64,000 bases of DNA from the NCBI GenBank assembly GCA_002245135.1, contig NGBS01000303.1, positions 1 through 64,000 on the forward strand, read 5' to 3'. Below are positions 45,504 to 56,317 of this stretch, in pieces. The DNA comes from Proteromonas lacertae. Taxonomy: Eukaryota > Sar > Bigyra > Opalinata > Proteromonadidae. Each line of letters begins with the position of its first letter. Position 1 is the stretch's first letter. Below the pieces are notes generated by a model. That model made no database searches. It was given only the letters and a program-made list of their open reading frames with translations, and was not told where the DNA came from. Made by a program: the position numbers and the translations under genes.

Positions 45504-46155
45504 TTTACTTTTGATTTATATATGTTGATAATATTAGTATTTTGATGTGTTTATTTTAGTAAAATACAATCTCTAAGTGTGAGAAATGATGTTTCATTAA
45601 TAATGAAAACGACTATATTTTTAGAAACATCTAAATAAGTGATATAAAGTATTATGGTTGAGTTTAGGATAATTGATAATGATGAATGTGTAATTGATGG
45701 TCATAGATAACAAATATTTTACTTCAAGCGTTGATTAGAAAGAAAAAGTGAATGAGAATAAGAGAGGAAGCAATACATGATGTGATCATGATAATTATTT
45801 AAAAAATAATGAAATGATATAGGTAACTAACTTATTATACATGTTGCTGTTGTTATTGTGATTAACTTACTGAAATAGGTAGTTGTATAATATTTTAGAT
45901 ATTATACTCGTCTACCACAAGTATGGTGATTATTTATCTGTTTTTATAATGACGAGATAAATTTAGAAAATAAGAGTGTAATGATAATGATAAATATAAT
46001 ATGGATAATAAATAGAGGTATGTTAATGAAGATGAAGATGATATCGAGTATATCCATAATTTATGTATAAACATTTTATGTAAAAACAGTTTATGTAAAT
46101 AAATATTTACATAGTCGTTATATATTTTATTACATAAAGATTATTTGTTGAGAAT
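45504..46155. promoter_or_regulatory. Upstream region of family A copy 2
   Basis: 652 bp without a gene. It holds TTTATGTAAA at 46075-46084 and 46090-46099, AACGACTATA at 45608-45617, its one-mismatch reverse at 46110-46119, and the ACATAAAGATTATTT block before the start, paralleling the region before family A copy 1. AT-rich otherwise. Confidence 0.45.
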
Positions 46156-47234
46156 ATGATTGCAAGTATAATCTATATATATTATAATATACTTATTGAT
46201 GAATAGATAGATATGAAAAGCAAGAAAGTGAAGAAACCGAGAGAAATGCAGAGGATTTAGCTGAAAATAATACTCAAAATAGAAGAAATAATAATAAAAG
46301 AAATAAAAAATCACCAAATAATTCTGGTAAGAAAGTACTTGTTTCACAATCAACTTTACCTCAAACTAATGAAAGAAAAGATAAGGAAGAAGTTTCTTTT
46401 CCAATTCCACTCTTTTATCGTATTGCGTCAATTATTACATATATACTTTTTTCAATCATAGTTGTAGGAATAGGATATATCTATTTGTATTTATATAAAG
46501 ATGGATATGTGGAGATAAATTTCAATATAAAAATAAATGGGAATGTAATAGTTAATAGTGTTAATGGTAAATCTATGAACTTTGAGAATGGAACAGTCGA
46601 TAGATTAACATCAAATGATAAAATAACAGTGAATAAAATAAAAAGTGATGAAATAATAGTTAGAAATATAAATGGAGATACATCTAATTTCCAGATAGGA
46701 TCAATTAACAAATTAGAATCTGATAAAGTAATAGTGAATGTTATAGAAGGAGAATCATCTACATTTGGAGAAATAAAGATAAACAATAAAGCATAATATT
46801 GATGTAGATGATGATTACGTTTATTATCTAAATAAAGAAATAATAAACAAAGGAGTATATCACTATTCATTTAAATATAATGGAAAAAATAAAATGATAC
46901 TTGGAATTGTAAGATCTGGAAGTAAAAATGAAACAAAAATAGAGCATGATGATGTTAATATATGTTCAGTTCAATTGTTTAAAGGTGTAGCCTCCTTGAA
47001 TGGATCATGTGGTGAAAAAATAACTGAAGAAATGATAAAAGGTATAAAAGCAGAAAATGAGAGTGTTTATGAATTAATAATCAATATGAATGAAAAAACT
47101 ATAAGTATAACACAGAATAATGGAAATAAGCTATTATTATATAAAAATATCAAGTCAAATGTTATTCCTTATGTAGAATTATATTATGAAGGTGATAGAG
47201 TTAGTTTAATTAATAGTGTTTATGAAATACTGTA

Positions 47235-47235
<1 letters not shown>
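46156..47235 (+). CDS. Family A protein, copy 2 (frame interrupted or with a weak second intron)
   Basis: Exon 46156-46165, a 41-nt intron, then a frame from 46207 that meets TAA at 46794-46796. The downstream part (to 47235) is homologous to copy 1 but in the +1 frame. Removing a possible 52-nt GT-AG intron (46740-46791) joins both parts into 328 residues; otherwise a single-base shift has broken the gene. Domains: about 80 polar residues, a membrane segment ('ASIITYILFSIIVVGIGYIY'), a run of short beta-strand repeats ('DKITVNKIKSDEIIVRNING') that looks like a beta-solenoid, and the SPRY-like C-terminus with 'SNVIPYVELYYEGDRVSLIN'. Function unknown; the repeats are stronger here than in copy 1. 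Confidence 0.6.

Positions 47236-47236
<1 letters not shown>

Positions 47237-47272
<36 letters not shown>
47237..47272. repeat. TTA trinucleotide microsatellite
   Basis: About eleven TTA units immediately after the family A copy 2 stop codon. Confidence 0.85.
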
Positions 47273-47393
47273 CAGTTTGTTAGTTTTTGATTTTATACAA
47301 AATTCATAAATGACTCGAAATTGGCTTGAGTTATAATCACCCAATCATTTTCATTTAAATATTTACATAAAGTAAATAATTACATAAAAAGAA

Positions 47394-47999
47394 ATGAAGG
47401 CATTCTTATTATTTTTCTTTGTGTTATTGTGCTCATGCACTCTTAATATGAATTACGTGGATGTTGAAGCTTATGAAGGGAAAGTAGAGATAAATGGTGA
47501 AATTGATTTAGAAAAACTAGATATTGAAGATTACAACACTAATATAAAAATAGTATGTTCTGTAGGTAATCATAAAGCTAATGATTATGAGCTAAGTAGA
47601 GGAAGATTTTTTGATATTTCAGCGGATGAATGGAATAATGGCCATAAAAGTATTTACAGCAATATGAAAGGTAGTGGAAGTATTTTTACATGCTCTACTG
47701 TTGAAATTAACAGATTTGGCAAAATAGTGAATTTTAATGAATACGCTACTACTGAGATAAAACAAAAAATTATATATAAACAGAACAACGTTGATGAAAA
47801 AACTGAAGATGAGTCATTCATCACTAAAATATGTAATTATGTTGAAGAATATAACGAAAGTAAATTCTATACAAGATATCTTTCAAAGTATTGTAACAGT
47901 TGTAAATGTCATATGGGAATATTTGCAGGTGACTTATTTTGGAATCTATATTTAGGGAAGTACCTCACTTCTGCATACTTCACCCCACTTAAGAAATAG
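47394..47999 (+). CDS. Family B secreted Cys-rich protein, copy 2
   Basis: Single exon, 201 residues, 158 bp after family A copy 2 on the same strand. Signal peptide 'MKAFLLFFFVLLCSC' is followed by a beta-rich domain with Cys in 'IVCSVG' and 'FTCSTVEI' and a tail with 'KICNYVEEY' and 'KYCNSCKCH'. Cys positions and overall layout match copy 1, though sequence identity is low, so the family is diverging fast. TTTACATAAA lies about 25 bp before the start. No hydrophobic tail anchor is clear. No recognised family; a surface or secreted interaction protein is the simplest idea. Confidence 0.7.
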   Translation: MKAFLLFFFVLLCSCTLNMNYVDVEAYEGKVEINGEIDLEKLDIEDYNTNIKIVCSVGNHKANDYELSRGRFFDISADEWNNGHKSIYSNMKGSGSIFTCSTVEINRFGKIVNFNEYATTEIKQKIIYKQNNVDEKTEDESFITKICNYVEEYNESKFYTRYLSKYCNSCKCHMGIFAGDLFWNLYLGKYLTSAYFTPLKK

Positions 48000-48128
48000 T
48001 TTTATTTAAGAAAATAAAAATCTATTTCATTCTTCATTATTTACTGTATTGATATTACTTTAAATTGTGAACAGATAAATTATGTTTTGTTGGGTTGCAT
48101 TGATATATCAACACAATAATAATAACAA

Positions 48129-48923
48129 TTAAATATGAATAATTGTTGTTCTTATGCTTTCTCGAGGATCTTCTTCTAAATCACTCTCAAACACACCTTT
48201 CATTGATAATACCCATTCCAAACAATCACAATTCATCTTATTACCTCCATATATTCCTATTCCTTCGATTTTCGTTAGTAATTTACCATTATGATAAATA
48301 ATTATTGTTGGAACGGATGAATCAGGAAAATTTTCAATGCAAGATGTAGCTATCATTTTAATAAACTTCACAGATTTGAATTTACTACTCAATTCGATTA
48401 GATTTTTTTCTAACAATCTTGAATCACCAACATTGAATTATTATTAAGGTTTACACATATAGATTATTTCAAAAATGATATTATTCTTGGTGTAAAAACA
48501 ATACAATAAAACAATTCTTACTTGCCTCAGTTACTTCTCTCACAAAATCATGTTTTTCTATCAAATATAATCCTCCATATTTTTCTTTTTTCTGTTGTTG
48601 TTTCAACTCTTCCAATCGTTTTTGTCTATATTCTTCTAATGCTCTATTATCATCATCTGATAAATAATCATCTTCCATATCATTTATTTCTTCTAAATTC
48701 TTATTTTCTAAATCAAGCACTTTATCATTTAATACTTGGTCGGGCAATTCAGGAGCTTTCCATTTTTTTATCTTTTCATTATATAAAATAGAATACTGGC
48801 TTTTTAATGCCATGTTGAACTAATATATCGTCCCATTCAGTAGTAGCACCTTCCTCACCTCGATATCTATCAAAGTAATTATTTCAAATTATTATAATAC
48901 TCATGACTTGTACCAACATTCAT
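48129..48923 (-). CDS. PDCL3: Phosducin-like protein 3 (PDCL3/PLP2), with an unresolved junction
   Basis: Exons 48901-48923, 48797-48866 and 48771 downward read 'TTEWDDILVQHGI', an acidic region ('MEDDYLSDDDNRALEEYRQK') and 'HDFVREVTEASKNCFIVLFL', then hit TAA near 48481. The thioredoxin-like rest resumes before 48416 with 'LSSKFKSVKFIKMI', 'NFPDSSVPTIIIYHNG' and 'LEWVLSMKG'. These are hallmarks of phosducin-like protein 3, a cofactor of the CCT chaperonin in actin/tubulin folding. A canonical intron that joins the halves in frame would delete about ten conserved residues, so the gene may be broken, use an unusual splice site, or contain an error. One intron is only 25 nt. Confidence 0.72.
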
Positions 48924-48994
48924 TTATTCAAAAAATAAAAATAATATTCTCAAATCTCATTCAAGTTTTTTGAAAATTTCTTCTTAATTTTTTG

Positions 48995-49758
48995 ATGTTT
49001 ATATTCACAATAATTGCAAGAGCTCAAGATGGCATGTTTTTAGTATGAATGTATTGTTATTTTAAATAGGTTGAGACATCTGATCCTAATTCTGAAAGTT
49101 CTGAACAGTTTCAAGTTTACAGAAAGCAAGTATAATTCCCACATGTTTATATAATGCTAGGCAAAAGATTTGATCAGTAATGCGTGTGATAGTTCAGCTC
49201 AAATGATGAGAATATTCTCTGGACCTTATTCTTTCTTGTATGACCTTTTTAAATAATATAATATTGCATAGTTATGAGATCGAAGATAATATTTTATATC
49301 TAACTTGTACAGATAAGGGTTATCCAGAAAGATTAGGTTTTTCTTTCTTAAATGAAGTGAAGAATCTATTTACAAGAGATTTAAAATCGCAATACAATGA
49401 TGATTGGAAGAAGCAAATACAAATATTAGATCGTCCATACGCTTTTATCAAATTTGATCATGTATTAAACAATCTTCACAGAGACTTTTCAGATCCAACA
49501 TCGACTAGTAATACAGCTCGTTTGAATGAGACAATATCAGGAATTAACTCAGTGATGAAAAAGAATATTGAAGAATTATTAGACAGAGGAATAGTATTAG
49601 ACTCAATACATAGTGATTCTCAGAATATGGTTGATCAATCAAAATCATTCGCATGGGGAGCAAAGAGACTGAATATTGAAGCACAATTGAGAAAATATGC
49701 TCCATGTATTGTTATCGCAGTTGTGATAGTATTTGTTTTCTGGTGGAAGTTCTTTTAA
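48995..49758 (+). CDS. SEC22: SEC22-like R-SNARE
   Basis: Exons 48995-49042, 49070-49129, 49161-49237 and 49272-49758 give 223 residues (human SEC22B 215). Longin domain at residues 1-120 ('MFIFTIIARAQDG', 'FYEIEDNILYLTCTDKGYPE'), then the R-SNARE helix ('LNETISGINSVMKKNIEELL' onward) and a C-terminal anchor, 'YAPCIVIAVVIVFVFWWKFF'. It mediates fusion of vesicles between ER and Golgi. All four introns-exon joins keep the frame and introns are 27-34 nt. Family call secure. Confidence 0.9.
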
Positions 49759-49869
49759 ATATGAATTTCATTATGTTGTTGAATTGTGATTATTTAAAAC
49801 AAAAGAACGACAATTACTCATATCTAAATATTATTTAAAACAATCTATTTTTTTGAGGAGGTTGTAAAA

Positions 49870-50461
49870 CAATAACTTTAGTTGAAGGTTATTCCTTCAA
49901 ACAAAGCACATTCTAATTCCAAGTGTTACATTTTCCATTATATTTAAATTTTAAATGATATATTCCTTCATCCAATATTTCTTTATTTAAATAATACATA
50001 TGATACTCGTCTATATCTACATTATGTTTTACTGTCCTTTATATAACCATTTATATTTTTTACTGATATTTCATCACTTTTTATTTTATATACTGTTATT
50101 TTATCTGTAGATGTTAGTCTATCTATTGATCCACTTTTACTTATTATTTCTTTCGTTTCTGTTTTATTGAAGTATGAAACATCAAGATATAATTACTTCT
50201 TTAAATGCTGATGTTTTACCATTCAGTTTATTTATACATACTTCTCCATCAAATCGAATATTGTCTTTACATACTAAATACTCTCTACCATTTTCATTCA
50301 TTTTATCGACTACAATTAATCTACCTCCAAATAATAAAATCAAAAATAAAATATTAACAATTGTATTGCATAACATGAAAAAATATATCCATTTTGGACA
50401 GTTATGAAAATGCTTGTGAATGTGAACATCTATATGAAATAATAATACCTGCAGGCATCAT
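49870..50461 (-). pseudogene. Family A pseudogene, copy 3
   Basis: On the minus strand from 50461 an ATGATG..GCAG start like those of copies 1 and 2, a 19-nt remnant of the first intron, a membrane segment and 'RFDGEVCINKLNGKTSAF', then a stop. Homology resumes in the next frame ('TETKEIISKSGSIDRLTSTD'), shifts again at the same place as copy 2, continues 'YYLNKEILDEGIYHLKFKYN' and ends early. At least two frame breaks and loss of the C-terminal domain mark it as a decayed gene. It is inverted relative to copies 1 and 2. TATAGTCGTT (reverse of AACGACTATA) lies 22 bp upstream. Confidence 0.8.
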
Positions 50462-50562
50462 AATGTGATTAAATAAATAAAATATAGTCGTTTAATAAAT
50501 TCTTTTTACATAGTTAATAAACCATTGAAACAACACAAAACCAAAATAAAAAAATAGTTTAA

Positions 50563-52190
50563 TTACACTTGATTCATTGTCTCCTGTTGAGCTTTCTTAA
50601 TCGCACTTCGAGACTCTGGAAACATCGACATTAATTTACCTTCTGGAATATATTCAGCTTGAATCATCTTTTTAGCAAACCATCGACCATTCAAATTCTC
50701 TGCAACAGATCGACCTTGTTCAGGTGTTGCCATTACTAAATAAACATAACCCAATGAATTCTTATCAACTTCACAATGTAATACACTTCCATAAGTCTCA
50801 CATTCACTGATTACATCTTGTTTTATATCATTTTCCCAACCAACTTCACTCTCTTCATTGGGATTAAACATATTCTTTAATAATACACAATTACTTACAT
50901 TTCCTATTATATCTTTTGGATTTATTATTGTTTGAACTGACTATATCATTATAAAGAAATATATATATATATATACATTATTAACTCCTATTGCACTATT
51001 CATAGCAATTTTGGCAAATTCACTATCTCGATTTTGGGCTATCTTTGCCATTAATTCAGCTCTTTTCGCACTATTCATTTGTAAACCATCATCTTCATCT
51101 AATGACCATGAAGATTGACCTCCAGAGGTTAATGTACACTATCAAAATAAATAAATAATAATAATATAAAATATACTTTTATTCGTTTTCCACCTATATC
51201 TTTTCCATCCATCTTTTCCACTGCCTTCTCTGCATCTTCACGATGATCAAATGTGATAAATGCAAATCCTCGACTATATCCACGATCATCATATTGTAAA
51301 TCAACTTTATCTATTGCACCAAAGGTTTTAAACATTTCTTTTATATGATCTTCATTAATTCGACTGTGTAAATTTGAAACATACACTTTTGTAGGTGGAG
51401 CTTTCTATCATTAATATATATATATATACAATTATTATTATTATACTTTAACTGGTTCTGGCTTTAATGCAGCAGCAGCTTCAGCAGCTTTTATATTCTT
51501 TTCTGCTTCCGATGGTTTAACCACAATAGGTAAACCACTACAAGTACAAGCTTTATGTTGTGTACAAAACTTCATTCCATCTAATAACAATGCTTTGGAG
51601 ACATCTTCACTATTTGCCATTTCAATATATGCCATTCCACGACTTCGACCATATTTATCACGAATTAAAGTTGCTTTTCGTACTTTTCCTGCTTGTTCGA
51701 AGAATTTTATTAATTCTTTTTCTTCTACTTTTCGCTTTAGTTGTTTTACAAACACTGTTCGAAATTGTCTGGTACTTTCATCCTATTAGATTATATTAAC
51801 ATATATATGCATATATATATATATATATATATACTGCTATTATATCTAATTCTCTTCTCTTTATTTCATCTTCATCAAATGAAGGACTTCTGCTGTTATG
51901 TGTTTTAGACTTTTTCTTTGATTCTTCTCTATGATGACTGTGGTGACTGTGATGACGGGAGTGATGATGATGACTTCTACTTCTATCAGAGTGATGATGA
52001 TGCTTACTATGGCTAATTGAAATAACCGCTACAATATACCTGTGATGGTGTTTACTATGTGATCTATGTTTGCTTTTTCTTTCTCTACTTTTACTTCTTG
52101 AATCGTCCTAACAGCAAGATAAATGGTTAAAGTGCATACTCTAGTTTGTAAAGTCTTTTCTAAATATTTATCTGGATCAAAATTGTTCAT
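50563..52190 (-). CDS. RBM39: RBM39/CAPER-like splicing factor (RS domain, RRMs)
   Basis: Seven exons (52140-52190, 52040-52107, 51835-52012, 51447-51782, 51177-51404, 50977-51138, 50563-50940) give 466 residues. A Ser/Arg/His-rich N-terminus is followed by RRM1 ('RTVFVKQLKRKVEEKELIKF', 'GRSRGMAYIEM'), RRM2 ('KVYVSNLHSRINEDHIKEMF', 'SRGFAFITFD') and a C-terminal UHM-type RRM ('LKNMFNPNEE', 'SVAENLNGRWFAKKMIQAEY'). This order is that of RBM39/CAPER and relatives, which act in 3' splice-site choice. The RS domain is unusually His-rich. An insert with 'CTQHKACTC' in RRM1 is odd. Confidence 0.88.
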
Positions 52191-52525
52191 TATGTGTGTT
52201 AATTTGAAGAAAAGTAATTTGATGTAATTATCAAACCTCAAGCTTTTTAAATTCAAATTTTGTTTATTTTAAGCTAATGAAATGAGTTATGAGAATAAAT
52301 AATTCATAATTTTATAATATAATGCAATACAATGCAAATTGCCACATAAACAACATAAATGTAAAATAATTCTAACAAAAAATATATATATTCGTATGCA
52401 AAATGGCATCTACTGTGCAAAAGTGATACTTTTAAGTAAATTCATTAACATTATGACAAGATAAAATTAAAAGCTTGAACAAAGTGTTTGAGTTTTTTAA
52501 AAATTCAAATTTCTGAAATCAACAA
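52191..52525. other. Divergent intergenic region
   Basis: 335 bp between RBM39 and an unknown gene; AT-rich with 'AATGCAATACAATGCAAATTGC' type short repeats near 52320. Presumed promoters. No RNA gene seen. Confidence 0.35.
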
Positions 52526-54041
52526 ATGAGCAAGTTATCTCATGAAGAATTAATGGGATTATTTTCTTTTGGAGATAATTTACCAGGAGCTATACCTGAA
52601 AGTATGATATATATCGGTTTATTGTGAATTTAGAAAAACACCACCACCATCATCATCATAAGAAAGGCGATCATTCTAAAGAAGATTTAAGATTTTTTAA
52701 AGAACTAAAATCTCATAGAAATTATTATTTAATCACAAGATATGGTATAGTTACGCTTTTTATGAATAATAGATAAACCCCAACATCATTTTATAATGGA
52801 ATATACTAATGGTCAATCGGATTACATATATAAAGAAGCCTATTATATAGATAACGAAATGAATGTACACCATGGTAGTTTAGACGTTCATGGTCCATGT
52901 TGTTACTCTTGTCCAATCTCAGAGGAATTAGTTGCAAAGTTTTCATACAAGGAATACGAAGATAAATTATTTTCATATGAAATGGCAATATTAAAAGAGA
53001 TTAGAAAGACATGGCCAAAGGAAGTAACGAAGATGATAAAGTATAATGGTTACTACAGAGATTTCAGTATATCAGAAATGATCATATATTCAGATGGTGA
53101 AGAAAGTCCAAAGAAAATGTTAAAACAATCAATTCAAAATGAATATAAAGAATATTTAGATAAATCAATATCAGTAGAAGAATCAATGGATATGATGGAT
53201 TTAGAGAATATGATGTATATTTTACAAACAAGCAGTATATAAATATATATATATATTATATTTAATTATTATAAATAATAGAAAAATCAAAACAGTCTGA
53301 AAGTGATAGAGTAGTTGGTATTCATTCAATTCATTTCATTACAGATAAAGATGGAAATATTGTACAAGACCCAGACACAATTATCCAATCATTAGATACT
53401 GATATGACAATTATTGGAGATTTTTACCCAAGAATTAATTCTTATTGGTTGAATTATTATCCAGAATTTCCAGGATATTTTCACTTATCACCTAATAATA
53501 TAAAAGGTATAATATTATATAAATATATAAATATGTATATTTTGTAATAGAGTTGAATGATATATTAAATTCATTTTCTTCTACACTTAAATCAATAGAT
53601 GATGATACTTATTCCACACCACTTCCTTCCCTTCATTTTCTTATGGGAGAAGATTTACTACCTCCATTTTATAGAGAATATAAGAAAATAGTTTTACATA
53701 TAAATCCAAGTTCAATTGATTTTATGTCTTCGGAGATTGTATTTGTATTGGATGTTCATCAATCTTATCATCATTATAAAGATTATATGCTTTCAGAAGT
53801 TCATCCTGAATTTAAATTTGATATACAAATGTTTTTCAATTATAAAATGAAGAAAGTTGAAATGAAGATTGTGGATGAAAAGGAAGTTTATTCTTTTGAA
53901 ACTCCTATTATTGTAGATCCTACTGTTGAACATAAATTAGTGTATTTTGGTGAAATGAGTTTTTTCAAGGAGTTTAAATTCACAATTAACCATCCTGTGT
54001 ATTCAGTTATTCATTTCAATACACATACCGTATCATTATAG
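52526..54041 (+). CDS. Unknown protein, 454 residues
   Basis: Five exons (52526-52601, 52634-52744, 52773-53234, 53282-53506, 53551-54041) give 454 residues. The N-terminus has a His run ('KHHHHHHHKKGDH'). Further on are 'GPCCYSCPISEELVAKF', an acidic helical region, and a beta-rich C-terminal half ('LHFLMGEDLLPPFYREYKKI', 'SSEIVFVLDVHQSYHHY'). No signal peptide or membrane segment. The Cys-Cys-x2-Cys pattern could bind metal, but no domain is recognised. Exon joins are canonical and in frame, so the gene looks functional. Function unknown. Confidence 0.65.
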
Positions 54042-54137
54042 GTGAATTACTAATATGTATTTATTTTTTTATTTTTATTGTTGTGTTTTTAGAAAAATAA
54101 CAAAATTCAAAAAATATATTTGAGAGAATCAAGCCTA

Positions 54138-55254
54138 ATGTTTAAGGTTGGAATTATTGGATGCACTGGTGCAGTTGGGAAAGAAGCAATCGAAACATTG
54201 CATAAAAGAAACTTCCCTCTATCTGAATTGAGATTATTCTCATCTGAAAGATCTGCTGGTTCAATTCAAAAGACTCCTTATGGTGATAAAACATGTGAAT
54301 TGTTTACAGTAGAGAAAGCTAGAGAAGTTGATATTATTATAATGGCAGGTAATGATATTCATTCTATTTGATTTTTAGTCTCTGGTGATTTTTCTCTTGA
54401 AAATGCTAAAAAGATATGTGCAGCAGGTGGACCTATAGTAATTGACAATTCTTCTGCTTGGAGATATGATCCAGAAATTCCTTTGATTTGTCCAGAAATA
54501 AATCATCAAAAACTAACTAAAGGTATATTATTAGAATATTAATGAAAAATAGAAACTCGTTTAATAGCGAATCCCAATTGTACCACATTAATAGCAGCTG
54601 TAGTTTTATATCCTATTCATCAACATTTTCATTTAAAGAAAGTCATTGTTTCAAGTTATCAAGCAACCAGTGGAGCTGGATGGGAAGGAATGGAAGAGTT
54701 AAAGAAAACTACATTAGAAAGTATAAATATATAAATATATATATATATTTATATATAAATTAAAAATAGCATTAACCAATAAACCAATCACACCTCATAA
54801 AGTATTTACTCAACCAATAGCATTTAATGTAATTCCACACATCGATAAATTCCAAGAAAACGGTTATACAAAAGAAGAAATGAAGTTCGTATGGGAAACA
54901 AGAAAGATATTTGATGATAATTCAATTGATATTTCTTGTACAGCAGTTAGAGTTCCAACAATAAGAGCTCATGCTGAGACACTTATATTAGAATGTGAAA
55001 ATGATGTTGATGTTAAGGAAGTGAGAGAGATACTATCAAAATCAGAAGGTGTAACTGTTGTAGATGATCCTGAACATAATATATATCCAATGCCAATAAC
55101 AGCAACTGGTAAATATAATGTGGAAGTTGGTAGAATAAGAAATAATTTGATCTTTGGTAAGAAAGGATTAGAATTGTTTGTATGTGGAGATCAGTTGTTG
55201 AAAGGTGCTGCTCTAAATGCTGTTCAGATTGCTGAATTATATACTAAACTATAG
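54138..55254 (+). CDS. ASD: Aspartate-semialdehyde dehydrogenase
   Basis: Exons 54138-54348, 54379-54522, 54553-54720 and 54770-55254 give 335 residues. NADP-binding '[13 protein letters not shown]' at the N-terminus, '[11 protein letters not shown]', the catalytic Cys in '[10 protein letters not shown]', '[17 protein letters not shown]' and '[12 protein letters not shown]' with active-site residues identify the enzyme, which reduces aspartyl phosphate to the semialdehyde, the branch point to threonine, methionine and (in some) lysine. It implies that the organism keeps part of the aspartate pathway. Length is typical. The bacterial-type form of the family is more likely than the fungal form, but four introns exclude contamination. 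Confidence 0.92.
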
Positions 55255-55345
55255 ACTTGATTTTCTTTATTTTATATCAAATTAAAAAAATCATATTAAA
55301 ACAATTAAATAAATATAAAAAAAAATTAAAACAATGCAAATGTAT

Positions 55346-56052
55346 CTACGAATTAAAATTAATAGCTCTCTTTGTGTGAGATGCCTGTTCAATAATCCAA
55401 CTAATTGACTCATTTAACCCACTACCAGTTAAACAACTAGTTGGACATATTCTATATGGCGTACTTTGGTATAATAATATTTCATTTAAACCTAATTCTT
55501 GAATTATATTGGGTATTGATTCAGCATCACTTCTATCTTGCTTATTACAGCAAATTAGAACTGGTATTCCTTCTAGATCGGGATGATGTATAAAATCTGT
55601 TATTAATTGCTTCACTTCAGCAAATCTTTCTTTGTCTGCTGAATCTAAAATGAAAATTAAACCATGTGTTTCAGAATAGTATTTTGTCCATATGCTTCTC
55701 ATACGAGACTATCGTATAATAATAATAAACTATACATTTCCACCTACATCCCAAAAAGTAACTTGATTATCAAGAACAGTAAGTGTTGCAACTATATTTG
55801 TATTAGATAAAAATCGCATACCGTTCAAGCCAACAGTTGGTGGTATTTTATCTGGTGGAATTCCCTTCTGTTTTGAAAACATTCCTTTTAATTGTTCAAG
55901 TAATGTCTATTAATCAGAAAAGTACATGATACTGTCTTTCCCGCATTATCTGCACCTATGATCAAACACTGTAATTGATATTTTTTCAGAAACCACTGAA
56001 TAAGTCCAGAGATCAATGAAAACTTTTAAATATACATCTCAAAATATACCAT
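55346..56052 (-). CDS. ARFRP1: ARFRP1/Arl3-type small GTPase
   Basis: Exons 56050-56052 (ATG only), 55933-56022, 55736-55906 and 55346-55708 give 208 residues. G1 'GADNAGKT', switch I 'PPTVGLN', G3 'WDVGGN', G4 'NKQD' and 'SCLTGSG' define an Arf-family GTPase; 'MFSLISGLIQWF' without Gly2 and 'IWTKYYSETHGLIFILDSAD' match ARFRP1 (yeast Arl3), which is N-acetylated and acts at the trans-Golgi. The catalytic Gln of WDxGGQ is Asn here, which should slow GTP hydrolysis. The first exon contributes only the start codon, so the N-terminus depends on a 27-nt intron. Confidence 0.85.
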
Positions 56053-56317
56053 TTTAAATAATTGTATATGCTAAACTAGAAGTGTGTTAAAGAAAATCGA
56101 AATAAAGAAGAAAAACTGAAAAAATATATCAAGCCTATTCAAAAAAGCTTGAATTTATGCTTTTTGATATTCAGTGGTGTATTAATATGCCATACAAATA
56201 TTATTATTATTAAACCAATACAAAATGAAATAAAATAAAAATTAAAAAGAAATTAGGAAAAAAAGAGAAGCTAGATTATAAATAGAAAAATGAGAGTTAT
56301 AAACATAAATAAATCAT

